From Chloroflexota bacterium (GTDB lineage Bacteria; Chloroflexota; Limnocylindria; QHBO01): 64,000 nucleotides of DNA. The notes under the pieces are model-generated. The model was given only the letters and a program-made list of their open reading frames with translations, made no database searches and had not been told where the DNA came from. Position numbers and translations under genes: made by a program. The first letter of the stretch is position 1, and the number at the start of each line of letters is the position of its first letter. Shown one piece after another: positions 24,719 through 33,828 of the stretch. Where the stretch lies: assembly GCA_040902225.1 (NCBI GenBank), contig JBBDXT010000002.1, positions 156,036 through 220,035 on the forward strand, given 5' to 3'.

Positions 24719-25612
24719 GTGATCGTCCGCAGAAGTTCGTTCCTGGCCGTGGCAATCGCAGCGATCCTCGTGGCGGCGTGCACGCCGGCCGGCTCGGGAA
24801 GCCCGAGCGAGGCGGCCAGCGAGGCCGCAAGCGCCGCGGCATCGGCCTCCACCATCCCGGCTCCCACCAGCCTGATCACCGCCGGGGAGCTGGTTGACTG
24901 CGTCGACATCGAATACCCGCCGCTCGAGTACTTCGAGACCTCCGACGTGACCGATCCGAACGCGGCCATCGGCTTTGACGTCGATGCTGCCAAGGCGGTC
25001 GCCGAGAAGCTCGGCCTGGAGATCACCATTCGCAACACCGCGTTCGACGCGCTCATCCCGGACCTCACCGCTGGGCGCTGCGACATCGTGTGGTCAGGCC
25101 TCTTCATCTCCGACGAGCGCCTCGCCGTTGCGGACGCCACCCCGTACATGGCCACCGGTCACGTCGTGATGGTGGTGAAGGGCAACCCGGAGGGCATCGA
25201 GACGCTGGACGACCTGTGCGGCAAGACGGTCGCGATCCAGACCGGCGGCCTGGTCGAGACGGTCTCGGCCGAGGCGAGCAAGGCCTGCACCGATGCGGGG
25301 AATCCGAAGATCGAGATCCAGGGATACGCCAAGGTCGCCGACGAGTTCCAGCAGATCGTCCTTGGCCGCGCGGTCGCGATCTGGGAGACCCAGGAGGCGG
25401 TCGCCGACTGGATGAACCGGAACCCGGACAAGTACGAGGTCGCCTTCGTCGCGTCCCAGGACAAGACCTACGGGATTTACCGCCAGAAGGAGCACGAAGA
25501 CATCGGTGACGCCATCGCAGCGGCCCTGCGGGCGCTGAAGGATGACGGCACGCTGGCGGAGATCGCCGAGAAGTACAACCTGGATCCGGCCACCCTCGAC
25601 AAGATCGAATAA
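24719..25612 (+). CDS. Amino-acid-type ABC transporter substrate-binding lipoprotein
   Basis: 297 aa. Signal peptide with lipobox LVAAC, an Ala/Ser-rich linker, then a family 3 solute-binding domain: AIGFDVDAAKAVAEKLGLE, DALIPDLTAGRCDIVWSG, TPYMATGHVVMVVKGN. Captures a polar amino acid or amide outside the membrane. GTG 24719 is preceded by AGGAGG at suitable distance. First gene of a three-gene transporter operon. Confidence 0.9.
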   Translation: MIVRRSSFLAVAIAAILVAACTPAGSGSPSEAASEAASAAASASTIPAPTSLITAGELVDCVDIEYPPLEYFETSDVTDPNAAIGFDVDAAKAVAEKLGLEITIRNTAFDALIPDLTAGRCDIVWSGLFISDERLAVADATPYMATGHVVMVVKGNPEGIETLDDLCGKTVAIQTGGLVETVSAEASKACTDAGNPKIEIQGYAKVADEFQQIVLGRAVAIWETQEAVADWMNRNPDKYEVAFVASQDKTYGIYRQKEHEDIGDAIAAALRALKDDGTLAEIAEKYNLDPATLDKIE

Positions 25613-25653
25613 GCGTCCCCCCGGCGGCGAACTGAAGATCGAGTGAGGCAAGC

Positions 25654-26373
25654 GTGGACTTCCAAGGGCCGATCTTCTTGGAGGCGCTCACCTCCAACTC
25701 GCTGATTCAGGGCGTCCAGATCACCATCGCCCTGACCGTCGTCGCCTTTGCGCTGGGCCTGGTCATCGGGCTGGTGGTGGCCGTCCTGCGTGACAGCCGG
25801 CTGCGGGTCCTGCGGGCGCTGTCGTGGACCTACATCTGGATCTTCCGGGGCATCCCCACACTGATCCAGCTCTTCATCGTGTGGCAGGCGCTGCCGCAGC
25901 TATTTCCTGCGCTGAGGGAGCCGTGGTTCACACCGTTCCTGGCAGCGACCATAACGCTGGCGTTCAACGAAGCGGCGTATGCGGCTGAGATCCTTCGCGG
26001 CGGCCTGCTGGCGGTGGACGATGGGCAGAGGCTTGCGGCTCGCGCCCTCGGCATGCCGCCCTTCAAGGTATTCAGCAAGGTGGTTGCGCCCCAGCTCACC
26101 CGGGTCGCGATCCCCGCCATGGCCAACGACTTCATCACCCTGCTCAAGATCACAAGCCTTGCCAGCGTCACCTCGCTGCGTGAGCTGATGACGAACACGC
26201 AGGCTGCCGTCTCCTCCTCGTTCCGCTTCGCCGAGTGGTACCTGGCGGCGGCCCTCTACTACCTGGTGCTGGTCAGCATCTTCATGGTCGGCCAGTCGTG
26301 GCTCGAGCGTCGCTACCAGTGGACGTCGCGCGCCCGCACCCCCAGGTCGCTCATACGCGCGATCGGCCGATGA
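25654..26373 (+). CDS. ABC transporter permease (HisM/GlnP type)
   Basis: 239 aa integral membrane protein with about five helices. Carries the EAA loop ([24 protein letters not shown]) that docks the ATPase. [15 protein letters not shown] is the typical entry of polar amino-acid permeases. GTG start; its stop overlaps the ATPase start (ATGA). Only one permease is encoded, implying a homodimer. Confidence 0.9.
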   Translation: MDFQGPIFLEALTSNSLIQGVQITIALTVVAFALGLVIGLVVAVLRDSRLRVLRALSWTYIWIFRGIPTLIQLFIVWQALPQLFPALREPWFTPFLAATITLAFNEAAYAAEILRGGLLAVDDGQRLAARALGMPPFKVFSKVVAPQLTRVAIPAMANDFITLLKITSLASVTSLRELMTNTQAAVSSSFRFAEWYLAAALYYLVLVSIFMVGQSWLERRYQWTSRARTPRSLIRAIGR

Positions 26374-27188
26374 CCGGGCAGATCCTCGACGAGGCGGTCC
26401 TCCAGGAGCTCGCCGCCACGCCCGCGACCGAATACGTCATCGAGGCGCGCGACGTCTGGAAGCGATACGGCTCGAATGAGGTGCTGCAGGGCGTCTCGCT
26501 CGGGGTGCATCGCGGCGATGTGAAGGCGATCCTCGGTCCATCCGGCTCCGGCAAGAGCACATTCCTGCGCTGTCTCGGGCTGTTGGAGCCGATCGACCGC
26601 GGGGAGGTTCACCTCGAGGGCGCCCGCGTGGGGGTCCGCGAATCGCGTGGCCGCTACGTCACTCTGCCGGAGCGCATGCTCGCGCGCCAGCGAACCGACA
26701 TCGGCATGGTCTTCCAGCGCTTCAACCTGTTCCCCCACCTCACGGCGCTGGGCAATGTGATGCTCGGCCTGACTGTCGTGCTGGGCAAGTCAGATACGGA
26801 TGCACGAGCCACGGCCAACGTCATGCTCGAACGGGTCGGGCTCGGCCAGCGAGCCAGCTTCTACCCCTCCGAGCTGTCGGGCGGACAGCAGCAGCGCGTG
26901 GCCATCGCCCGCGCGCTGGTCATGCATCCGAAGGTGATGCTCTTCGACGAACCGACGTCGGCCCTCGACCCCGAGCTGGTCGGCGAGGTGCTGACGGTGA
27001 TGGAGGAGCTGGCCCGCGAGGGGATGACCATGATCGTGGTCACCCACGAGATCGGCTTCGCAAAGGACGTGGCCGGGCGCGTGGTGATGATGGACGAGGG
27101 GCGCATCATCGAGGACGCCCCACCCGACGAGTTCTTCGGCAACCCGCGCGAGGAGCGAACCCGAAAGTTCCTGGAGGCCGTCCGCTAA
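26370..27188 (+). CDS. Polar amino-acid ABC transporter ATP-binding protein
   Basis: 272 aa. Walker [16 protein letters not shown]-loop [19 protein letters not shown], signature [15 protein letters not shown], Walker [20 protein letters not shown] and H-loop VTHEIGF are complete. An N-terminal extension of about 25 residues precedes the domain. Cytosolic motor of the 24719-27188 transporter. Followed by a strong terminator hairpin. Confidence 0.92.
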   Translation: MTGQILDEAVLQELAATPATEYVIEARDVWKRYGSNEVLQGVSLGVHRGDVKAILGPSGSGKSTFLRCLGLLEPIDRGEVHLEGARVGVRESRGRYVTLPERMLARQRTDIGMVFQRFNLFPHLTALGNVMLGLTVVLGKSDTDARATANVMLERVGLGQRASFYPSELSGGQQQRVAIARALVMHPKVMLFDEPTSALDPELVGEVLTVMEELAREGMTMIVVTHEIGFAKDVAGRVVMMDEGRIIEDAPPDEFFGNPREERTRKFLEAVR

Positions 27189-27192
27189 CGGA

Positions 27193-27218
27193 GTGGCCGG
27201 CCCTCGGGGGCCGGCCAC
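27193..27218. terminator. Bidirectional terminator hairpin
   Basis: Perfect 11-base stem (GTGGCCGGCCC at 27193-27203, GGGCCGGCCAC at 27208-27218) with loop TCGG, located between the convergent ends of the ABC operon and the secreted-protein gene. No U-tract on either side, as often in GC-rich bacteria. Confidence 0.75.
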
Positions 27219-27234
27219 ACAGGATCCCGGACGC

Positions 27235-27624
27235 TCAGGCGTTCGGCAGAATCGGGCATCGGAAGTCTGCGTCGGGCATGCGCTGCAGCGTGATCTCATC
27301 GGCATCGACCAGCTCCATCACATCGTCGAAGTCGGTGAGCAGGAAGGCCTCACCCGGGTCCACCCAGGTCGCCACCCAGACCATCCAGCGCCCGCCGTGC
27401 GAGCCTTTTCCGGGCGCGTATTGCGCCACATCTAGCTGGTCGAAGTTGCTGAAATGGATGATGGGGTCAGTGCCCGTGCCCGGCTCGACGTGGGCGGGGT
27501 TGCCGAAGGTGCGGAAGGCGTCGCCCTCGGCATAGATCGTCCCGAACGTGCGGGCGCCGACGGGCGCAACCAGCGCCAGGCTGAGCGCCGCAAGGAGGGA
27601 AAGCATGAGGAGAACTCGTCGCAT
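27235..27624 (-). CDS. Secreted hypothetical protein
   Basis: 129 aa with a clear signal peptide (RRVLLMLSLLAALSLALVAP, cleavage near VGA-R). The mature part contains TFGNPAHVEPGTGTDPIIHF and WVDPGEAFLLTDFDDVMEL, with no recognised family. Acidic and beta-rich by composition. Lies downstream of, and in the same direction as, the two-component genes, but 100 bases from the kinase stop with its own start. Confidence 0.6.
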   Translation of the reverse strand: MRRVLLMLSLLAALSLALVAPVGARTFGTIYAEGDAFRTFGNPAHVEPGTGTDPIIHFSNFDQLDVAQYAPGKGSHGGRWMVWVATWVDPGEAFLLTDFDDVMELVDADEITLQRMPDADFRCPILPNA

Positions 27625-27732
27625 CTCGGACCTCGGATTGGGGCCGGCGTCTCCGGCCGTCGAGGGTAGGGTCGGCCGGGCGCGTGACGGCTTGATGACG
27701 CTCGGATATCGGGAACGTGAAATTGGCGGTCG

Positions 27733-28809
27733 TCAGGTCGTATGGTTCCCGGTCGGCAGGGTGAACCAGATCTGGGACAGGCCGTCTGCCGACGACGCAC
27801 CAACCTGCCCACCGTGCGCTTCCACGATCTGCCGCGCGATCGCGAGCCCGATGCCCGCCCCTCCACTGGCTCTCGCGCGCGATCGGTCCACCCGATGGAG
27901 ACGCTCCCAGATCAGCGGCAGCTCGTCGGCCGGGATCCCGACGCCGGTGTTCTCGATCGAGCAGCGCACCGCCTCACGCTCGGCGCCCAGCCGCACCGTG
28001 ATCCGGCCGCCGTCATCGGTGTAGCGTGCGGCGTTCTGCACGAGGTTGGTGATCACCTGGCCGATGCCATCGCCATCGCCATCCACGCGTGGAACCGCCA
28101 CCGGCTCATCGAATGCGACCCGGATGTGGCGCTGCGTCAGCTCCGGCGACGCGAGCTCGAGCGCGCGCCTGACCATCGCAGCCAGGTCCAGCGCCTCGTT
28201 TCCCGGTGGACGGTCACCACCCCCGCCGCGCGCCAGCTGATCGAGCCCGTCGACCAGTCGCGTCAGGCGCTCGATCTCCTCGTGCACGGTCCGAAGCATC
28301 TCCGGGGTCGGCTCCACGACCTGGTCTGCCAGCGCCTCGGTGTAGCCGCGAAGGCTGGTCAGCGGGGTGCGCAGCTCGTGTGCAACATCCTCGACCAGCG
28401 CCCGCCTCTGACCCTCGGTCCGTTCCAGGGTCGCCGCCATGCGGTTGAACGATTCTGCCAGGCGGCGCAGCTCCGGGTCGGGCGGTTCGGGCACACGGGC
28501 GCCGAGATCGCCCCGCGCAATCGACCGCGAGGCGCCGGTCAGCTGTGCCAGCGGCCGCATCAGGCGACGGACCAGCCACCAGGCGGCCAGGCTGCCCAGT
28601 ACGATCCCCGCCACGGCGCCGATCAGCATGACCTGCACGACGTACTGGTTGAACATTGCCTGCGCCTCCGCGGGCGTAGACACGCCCTCCATCAGCAGGT
28701 GCATGACCTGTTCGGTACTGAACTGGATGACCACGCCGACGATCACCGTCGCCACCAGCAGCGAGAGAAGCACGAACAGGACCACGAGGCGCGCGCTCAG
28801 GCTGCGCAT
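27733..28809 (-). CDS. Sensor histidine kinase (HAMP-HisKA-HATPase)
   Basis: 358 aa. Two membrane helices (residues about 8-28 and 55-78) bracket a very short extracytoplasmic loop of some 25 residues. HAMP follows (LVRRLMRPLAQLTGASRSIA), then the H-box VAHELRTPLTSLRGY with the phosphorylated His, the N-box NLVQNAARYTDDGG and the G-boxes VGIPADELPLIWERL and GAGIGLAIARQIV. The tiny sensor loop suggests it senses membrane state or a partner protein. Three bases after the response-regulator gene. Confidence 0.92.
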   Translation of the reverse strand: MRSLSARLVVLFVLLSLLVATVIVGVVIQFSTEQVMHLLMEGVSTPAEAQAMFNQYVVQVMLIGAVAGIVLGSLAAWWLVRRLMRPLAQLTGASRSIARGDLGARVPEPPDPELRRLAESFNRMAATLERTEGQRRALVEDVAHELRTPLTSLRGYTEALADQVVEPTPEMLRTVHEEIERLTRLVDGLDQLARGGGGDRPPGNEALDLAAMVRRALELASPELTQRHIRVAFDEPVAVPRVDGDGDGIGQVITNLVQNAARYTDDGGRITVRLGAEREAVRCSIENTGVGIPADELPLIWERLHRVDRSRARASGGAGIGLAIARQIVEAHGGQVGASSADGLSQIWFTLPTGNHTT

Positions 28810-28812
28810 CGA

Positions 28813-29517
28813 TCAGCTGCCGTTCTGGCGTTCGACCGCGGAAACGAACTTGTAGCCGACGCTGCGAACTGTGGCTACGTAGCGCGGGTGTGCCGCGCTG
28901 TCGCCCAGCTTGCGTCGGAGGCGCCCCACGTGAACGTCGATCGTCCGATCCAGGATTCCCGGATCGTCGGCGGCGTGGATCGCCTCGATCAGCTCGTCTC
29001 GCGCAAAGACGCGGCCCGCCCGGCTCATGAGGGCGTGGAGAAGGCGGAATTCGAAGTTCGTCATGTCGACCGGAGCGCCGTCGAGTTGCACCTCCACGCT
29101 ATTTGGGTCGACCACCAAGCCATCCGCGGTCAGAACCGGCTGATCGACCGCCGGCGTGCGCCGCCGGCGCAGGTGGGCACGAATGCGGGCCATCAGCTCG
29201 CGAGGGCTGAACGGTTTGACAACATAGTCATCGGCCCCCAGATCGAGACCGATGACCTTGTCGGAATCGCCGCTCCGGGCGGTGAGGAGCATGATCGGGA
29301 CGTCGCTCTCCTCCCGCAGCCGGCGGCAGACCTCCAGCCCGTCGATCCTGGGCAACATGACGTCCAGGAGGATCAGGTCGGGAGTGTGCTCTTTGGCGGC
29401 GGCGAGCGCTTCAACGCCATCGGCGGCGAACACCACCTGGTGGCCGTCGCGCGCGATGTACAGGCGCAGCAGCTCGCGGATCTTGGGGTCGTCATCGACG
29501 ACGAGCACGGCAGCCAT
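28813..29517 (-). CDS. OmpR/PhoB-family response regulator
   Basis: 234 aa. Receiver: VLVVDDDPKIRELLRLY (acidic pair), LILLDVMLPRIDGLEV (phospho-Asp), MLLTARSGDSDKV (Thr), DDYVVKPFSPRELMARI (Lys). C-terminal winged helix ends DVHVGRLRRKLGDSAAHPRY and VRSVGYKF. Partner of the kinase encoded 3 bases downstream. Targets not deducible. Confidence 0.93.
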   Translation of the reverse strand: MAAVLVVDDDPKIRELLRLYIARDGHQVVFAADGVEALAAAKEHTPDLILLDVMLPRIDGLEVCRRLREESDVPIMLLTARSGDSDKVIGLDLGADDYVVKPFSPRELMARIRAHLRRRRTPAVDQPVLTADGLVVDPNSVEVQLDGAPVDMTNFEFRLLHALMSRAGRVFARDELIEAIHAADDPGILDRTIDVHVGRLRRKLGDSAAHPRYVATVRSVGYKFVSAVERQNGS

Positions 29518-29597
29518 GGCGGCGGGACCATATCACCGGCTCGTGACCGCCGTGTGACGGCCTCCGAGGACCAGGACGGATAATCCACCGGCCGAGA

Positions 29598-30644
29598 TCA
29601 GGACGGAACGCGCTCGGCGACCTGCAGGCCAAATCCTCCACCCGGAACCAGTGATATCGACTTGCGCGGCACCAGTCCAGCGTCGACCTGCCACGACCGC
29701 ATCTCGTCGAAGGTCCAGATCCCCGATTCGCTGGTCAACGCGAAGTAGAGGTCGAAGAAGGCACCCTGCTGGCCTCCCCTGCCGGGCGAACTCGGGCGAA
29801 GCGCGTCACCGATGACCAGGTACCCACCTGGGCGCAGGGCCTGGGCGGCTCGGCGCGCGAGAAGGCGGTTGGTCGCGTCATCAAAGTGGTGCACGAGGCT
29901 GAACATCAGAATCAGGTCGAAGACAGCCTCACCCAGATCGTCATTGAGCGCGTCGCCGGCTCGCATCACAACCCGATCCCCCATCCCCTCCTTTTCCAGG
30001 AGCGGCGCGGCGTGCTCGACAGCCGCGGGCAGGTCGAGCACCGTCGCTCGGAGCCCGGCGTGCCGTCTGCAGAGAACCACCGAGAAATAGCCGTGTGAAC
30101 CGCCGATGTCCAGCATCTCGGTCGCGCCCGCCGGCACCGGGACCCGCCGCGCGAGGAACGGCGCAAGCACATTGGCTTGAGCCCGCATTCCACGCTGATA
30201 AGCACCCCAGTCCTCTTTGGACATCGTCCCGTGGACGTCGAGCGGTTGGCCGTCGCGCACGAACGAGTCCAGCTGGTCGATCCAGCGCCACTCGAGCTCC
30301 TTCATCAGGATCACGTCGCGGATCGACCCAGGGGCCTCGGCCAGCAACCAGCGCCTCGTATGACGGGCCAGCCGGTACGTGCCACCGCGATAGGCAACGT
30401 ACTTCATCGTCACCAGCAGATTGAGCAGCTTCTCCGTGCCCCGCAGATCGGTCTCGCAGACCTCGGCGACTGCCATCGCTGAGCGCGGGACGGTGCTGAG
30501 TGCCTCAAAGATCCCGAGCCGCGTGGCGGTCGTGATGGCCCGAGCGTAGGCCGGGCTGTAGGCCTCGAGCATGGCCACGGGCACCAGGCCGGAGGCCAGC
30601 ACAGCGCTCTCCAGCGGGTTCTCGGCCATCAGTCCAACTCGCAT
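29598..30644 (-). CDS. Class I O-methyltransferase (plant caffeate/hydroxyindole-OMT-like family)
   Basis: 348 aa from ATG 30644, which has an unusually strong GGAGGAGGT ribosome site. N-terminal dimerisation winged helix (GIFEALSTVPRSAMAVAEVC, TEKLLNLLVTMKYVAYRGG), then SAM fold with MLDIGGSHGYFSVVLCRRH and motif AAQALRPGGYLVIGDAL. Similar to O-/N-methyltransferases of secondary metabolism (Methyltransf_2 with DIGGGxG). Substrate unknown. Catalytic His is plausibly in SLVHHFDD. Confidence 0.83.
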   Translation of the reverse strand: MRVGLMAENPLESAVLASGLVPVAMLEAYSPAYARAITTATRLGIFEALSTVPRSAMAVAEVCETDLRGTEKLLNLLVTMKYVAYRGGTYRLARHTRRWLLAEAPGSIRDVILMKELEWRWIDQLDSFVRDGQPLDVHGTMSKEDWGAYQRGMRAQANVLAPFLARRVPVPAGATEMLDIGGSHGYFSVVLCRRHAGLRATVLDLPAAVEHAAPLLEKEGMGDRVVMRAGDALNDDLGEAVFDLILMFSLVHHFDDATNRLLARRAAQALRPGGYLVIGDALRPSSPGRGGQQGAFFDLYFALTSESGIWTFDEMRSWQVDAGLVPRKSISLVPGGGFGLQVAERVPS

Positions 30645-30736
30645 CGGATTACCTCCTCCAAGCAATCGGCAGCGCGCCCCAACCTGTCAACCCGGTCGCC
30701 CACGAGATTCGCTGAATCGATCCTGTCTCGCCGAGG

Positions 30737-31175
30737 TCAGGGCCCTCGGCTGGCTTCCAAGTGCCGCTTCGAACCCTCAGCTGCGCTGCGGGTGTTGCGC
30801 CTGAAGACCGTCCGTCGCAATAGAGGGGCCAGGAGCCCGCCCAAGGCGCCAGTGGCCTCGAGCCAGAATTCCGCCCCATGTGCCAGCGCCATCGGGCGAC
30901 AGGACGTGCCCGCCGGTAACGAGCAGGCCGGGGGCAAGCGACGACTCCCATGTGAAGGAGCGCCCCTCGTCGTATTCGGTTACCCGCCAGTTCGACGCCA
31001 GCATCCCCTTCGGCCGCACCCGCACGCGGCTGCCGAGCGCCAGCGGAGCAGCATCGAGTCGCTCGAGGCGCTTGAACTGCGATGCCCAGGCCGGCCAACC
31101 CTCGACGTCGACCAGGACCTCCCAGACCTCGGCCGGCGTCGCGGCAATGGGGATGCTGCTGGCAAATCGTGACAT
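30737..31175 (-). pseudogene. SRPBCC (polyketide-cyclase-like) gene with one-base frameshift
   Basis: Starts at ATG 31175: SRFASSIPIAATPAEVWEVL, VEGWPAWASQFKRLERLD, RVTEYDEGRSFTWESSL, a helix-grip ligand-binding protein. After LSPDGAGTW the frame is lost at a GGGG run near 30884. Dropping one G gives AEFWLEATGALGGLLAPLLR, the expected C-terminal helix, and a stop at 30737. Either a young pseudogene or a homopolymer sequence error. Confidence 0.75.
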
Positions 31176-31381
31176 CCGCTTCCTCATCGGCTCCTGTCTG
31201 TCACAGGGACCCAGCCCGCCCAACAGGCTTCACGACTGGCGAGAGCATCAGGAGGGGAACCATCGCAAGGCTCATCCTACGCCTGCAAATGTGGCGAACC
31301 CAACGCTTGGTTGTAATCCCTACTACGCTCGAGCCGGAGGCGGCGCCCGGACGCAGCGTGACGGCCGGGAATCCCGCCGGG

Positions 31382-31761
31382 CTACCTCGACGCGCTCGCC
31401 CGAAAGCCTTGCTGAGTCCCTTCGTTGCTGCCCCGTGTACCGGTCCGTCCCGAGACGATGAGCGCCGCGCCAAGCGCCATCGTCCCCACGAGAGCCAGAC
31501 GATTCAGGAGGGCTGTTGCAAGCGCCATCTCGGCTGTGAGGCCAATCTGCAAGAACAGAACTGACAGTGCCGCCTCCTGAAAGCCGAGACCGCTCGGCGA
31601 AAGAGGAAGAAGGATCGTGAGGCGCGGGACAGCAATGCATGCGAGGACGGGGCCTGCGTCAGCGTGCCCGCCCAAGGCCGCGACCAGCAGGTAGACCATC
31701 GCGATGCTTCCGAGGTGGAAGGCGAGAGCGAGGCTCGGGGCGGGGGGCACTTTGTGGCGGA
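31382..31761 (-). pseudogene. C-terminal remnant of a flippase-like (LPG-synthase TM/UPF0104) membrane protein
   Basis: The frame reads RHKVPPAPSLALAFHL, then three hydrophobic helices containing RLTILLPLSPSGLGFQEAAL, the conserved PSGLG(F)xE motif of lysylphosphatidylglycerol synthetase-like/YbhN membrane proteins. Only the last ~125 of about 300 residues exist. The 5' side ends exactly where the methylase-derived repeat L begins (31765), so the truncation and the repeat are probably linked. Confidence 0.7.
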
Positions 31762-31764
31762 ATT

Positions 31765-31834
31765 TGCCCGATGCCGCCGTCGACCTGGTCTACCCCGACT
31801 CGCCCTGGCACGCATCGGCCGAGGCGACCTACGC
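31765..31834 (+). repeat. Methylase-5'-fragment repeat, copy L (scar at hemH end)
   Basis: Plus-strand codons give LPDAAVDLVYPDSPWHASAE then ATYA, matching two non-adjacent parts of the longer copy at 53959-54219 (LPDAAVDLVYLDP and WHWGPSAEATYA) with the ~100 bases between them deleted. The repeat separates a truncated membrane-protein gene from hemH, and the hemH stop codon (31829-31831) lies inside it. Most isolated of eleven copies, 12 kb from the next. Confidence 0.75.
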
Positions 31835-32779
31835 AGAGATCTCCGCCAGGATCGCGTCTTGGGCGACCTGACCCAACGCCGCCACTAGCTCCGACATGAC
31901 GTTCAGCGACTCGATGCGGGCAAAGGCCATGCCCGCCTCATCGGCCTGCGCTCGTGCGCCGATGTCGATGTCGTACAGCACCTCCAGGTGATCGGACAGG
32001 AACTGGATGGGGGCGACCAGGACAGACCGATGACCGGCATCGCGTAGCTGAGGCAGCAGATCAGCGAAATCAGGTTTCATCCATTCCCCCGGTTCATGCC
32101 CAGCCGACTGCCAGCAGAAGTGCCACCGATCCGGCGGTAGCCCCGCCCGCCCGGCGACCATCTCGGCCGTCTCGCGAAGCTGGTCCAGGTACCGCGGCTC
32201 CATCTCCGCCACGCGACGCGGCAGCGAGTGGGCGGTCAGCAGCACCGGCGCGCGATCCCGCTCGGCGGCCGGCAGCCGACCGAGCCCCTGATCAATGCGC
32301 CTGGCGACTGCCTCGACGAAGCGCTCGTTTCGATACCACGGCGGCGCCAGGCGAACCCGGGGCGCATCCGAGCCCAGCGCCGAGGCTGCATCATTGAGAG
32401 CGCGCTCGTACCCGCTCATCAGCATGCCGGAGAACTGCGGGCTCATGATGATGCCCACCACCTCGCCGCAGCCGGCCTCCGCCAGCGCGCCAAGTCCGGC
32501 GGCGATGGTTGGCTCGGAGAAGCGCATCCCGGCGACGGCGCGTGCGTCAACGCCGTCCCCGCGCAGCCCTTTCTCGACGGCGGCCGCCTGTGCCTGGGTG
32601 ATGGGAATCAGCGGCGACCCGCCGATCGCGTCGTAGCGCCGCCGGAACTCGGTGACCACCTCCGGCGCGACGGGTCGCCCGCCGCGCACGGCCGTGAGGT
32701 AGCGCGGCATGTCATCGAGGTCGTCCGGCGAGCCGTAGGTCATCAACAGGACGCCCAACCGCCGCGCGTGCGGCTTCAT
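31829..32779 (-). CDS. hemH: Ferrochelatase (coproporphyrin ferrochelatase type)
   Basis: 316 aa. Inserts Fe2+ into the porphyrin; with a hemQ gene in the same operon the likely substrate is coproporphyrin III (CpfC role). VLLMTYGSPDDLDDMPRYLT opens the protein; VLLTAHSLPRRVAEMEPRY carries the metal-site His; LVAPIQFLSDHLEVLYDIDI has the active-site Glu. Last gene of the eight-gene heme operon, ATGA-overlapping hemE. Length is normal even though its stop codon falls within methylase repeat L. Confidence 0.92.
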   Translation of the reverse strand: MKPHARRLGVLLMTYGSPDDLDDMPRYLTAVRGGRPVAPEVVTEFRRRYDAIGGSPLIPITQAQAAAVEKGLRGDGVDARAVAGMRFSEPTIAAGLGALAEAGCGEVVGIIMSPQFSGMLMSGYERALNDAASALGSDAPRVRLAPPWYRNERFVEAVARRIDQGLGRLPAAERDRAPVLLTAHSLPRRVAEMEPRYLDQLRETAEMVAGRAGLPPDRWHFCWQSAGHEPGEWMKPDFADLLPQLRDAGHRSVLVAPIQFLSDHLEVLYDIDIGARAQADEAGMAFARIESLNVMSELVAALGQVAQDAILAEISA

Positions 32780-33828
32780 CGGGCGCTCTCCGTGTGCACG
32801 AACTCGACCAGGCGGGTGAGCAGGGCGGGATCGGTGTCGGGCAGGACGCCATGGCCCAGGTTGAAGATGTGCCCCGGTCTATTCGCTGCGCGGCGCAGCA
32901 CATCCAGCGCCCCATCCCGCGTGGCATCCCACCCGGCCAGCAGCCGGGTGGCGTCCAGGTTGCCCTGGATGCCCCGTTCGAGACCGATCCGGCCCCAGGC
33001 AACGTCGAGCGACTGGCGCGCATCAACGCCGATCACGTCGCCGCCCGCTTCCGCCATCAGCTCCAGCAGCGCGGCCGTCCCGGTCCCGAAGTGGATGGTG
33101 GGTGCGCCGCGCACGGCCGCGAAGATGCGCGCCACGTGCGGCTGAACGTAGATCACGTAGTCGGCCGGCGAGAGGGCGCCAACCCAGGAGTCGAAGAGCT
33201 GCACCACCTGCGCCCCGGCGGCCACCTGCGCGTTGAGATAGCGGATGACCACCTCGGCGAGCTTCTCCATCAGCGCATGCCAGGCGCCCGGCTCGCGGTA
33301 CATGAAGGCCTTGGCGATGGCGTAGTCGCGCGACGGCCGCCCCTCGATCAGGTAGCAGGCCAGCGTGAAGGGGGAACCGGAGAAGCCGATCACCGCCTGC
33401 TTCCCCGCGAGCTCGCCGCGCACCAGTCGGATCGCCTCCATCACGAACCCGACCTCCTCGGCCGGCTCGATCAGCCGCAGCCGGTCCACGTCGGCCGCGG
33501 AGCGGACCGGGTTGTGGATGATCGGGCCCAGGTCGGGCTGGATCTCGAGCGAGACGCCCATCGGCTCCAGGGGCAGCATGATGTCCGCGAACAGAACCGC
33601 CGCATCGACGCCGAAGGTGCGAACCGGCATCAGGGTGACCTCGGCGCAGAGCTCAGGCGTCTTGGCGAGGGTCAGGATCGGGTAACGCTCTCGCAGCCTG
33701 CGGTAGTCGGCCAGCGCGCGTCCCGCCTGGCGCATGAACCAGACCGGCGTGGCGTCGGGCTGCTCGTGGCGCAGGGCCGCCAGGAACCGGGCCTCGCCGG
33801 TCATGCGCTTGGTGGGCACGTCAAGCAT
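32776..33828 (-). CDS. hemE: Uroporphyrinogen decarboxylase
   Basis: 350 aa from ATG 33828 (frame open further, but this start keeps normal length and lies at the hemL stop). Converts uroporphyrinogen III to coproporphyrinogen III. PVWFMRQAGRALADYR is the invariant N-terminal substrate-binding loop; AAVLFADIMLPLEPMG and IGFSGSPFTLACYLIEGRPS are family signatures; HFGTGTAALLELMAE is near the C-terminus. Overlaps hemL by 8 bases and hemH by 4. Confidence 0.95.
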   Translation of the reverse strand: MLDVPTKRMTGEARFLAALRHEQPDATPVWFMRQAGRALADYRRLRERYPILTLAKTPELCAEVTLMPVRTFGVDAAVLFADIMLPLEPMGVSLEIQPDLGPIIHNPVRSAADVDRLRLIEPAEEVGFVMEAIRLVRGELAGKQAVIGFSGSPFTLACYLIEGRPSRDYAIAKAFMYREPGAWHALMEKLAEVVIRYLNAQVAAGAQVVQLFDSWVGALSPADYVIYVQPHVARIFAAVRGAPTIHFGTGTAALLELMAEAGGDVIGVDARQSLDVAWGRIGLERGIQGNLDATRLLAGWDATRDGALDVLRRAANRPGHIFNLGHGVLPDTDPALLTRLVEFVHTESAR

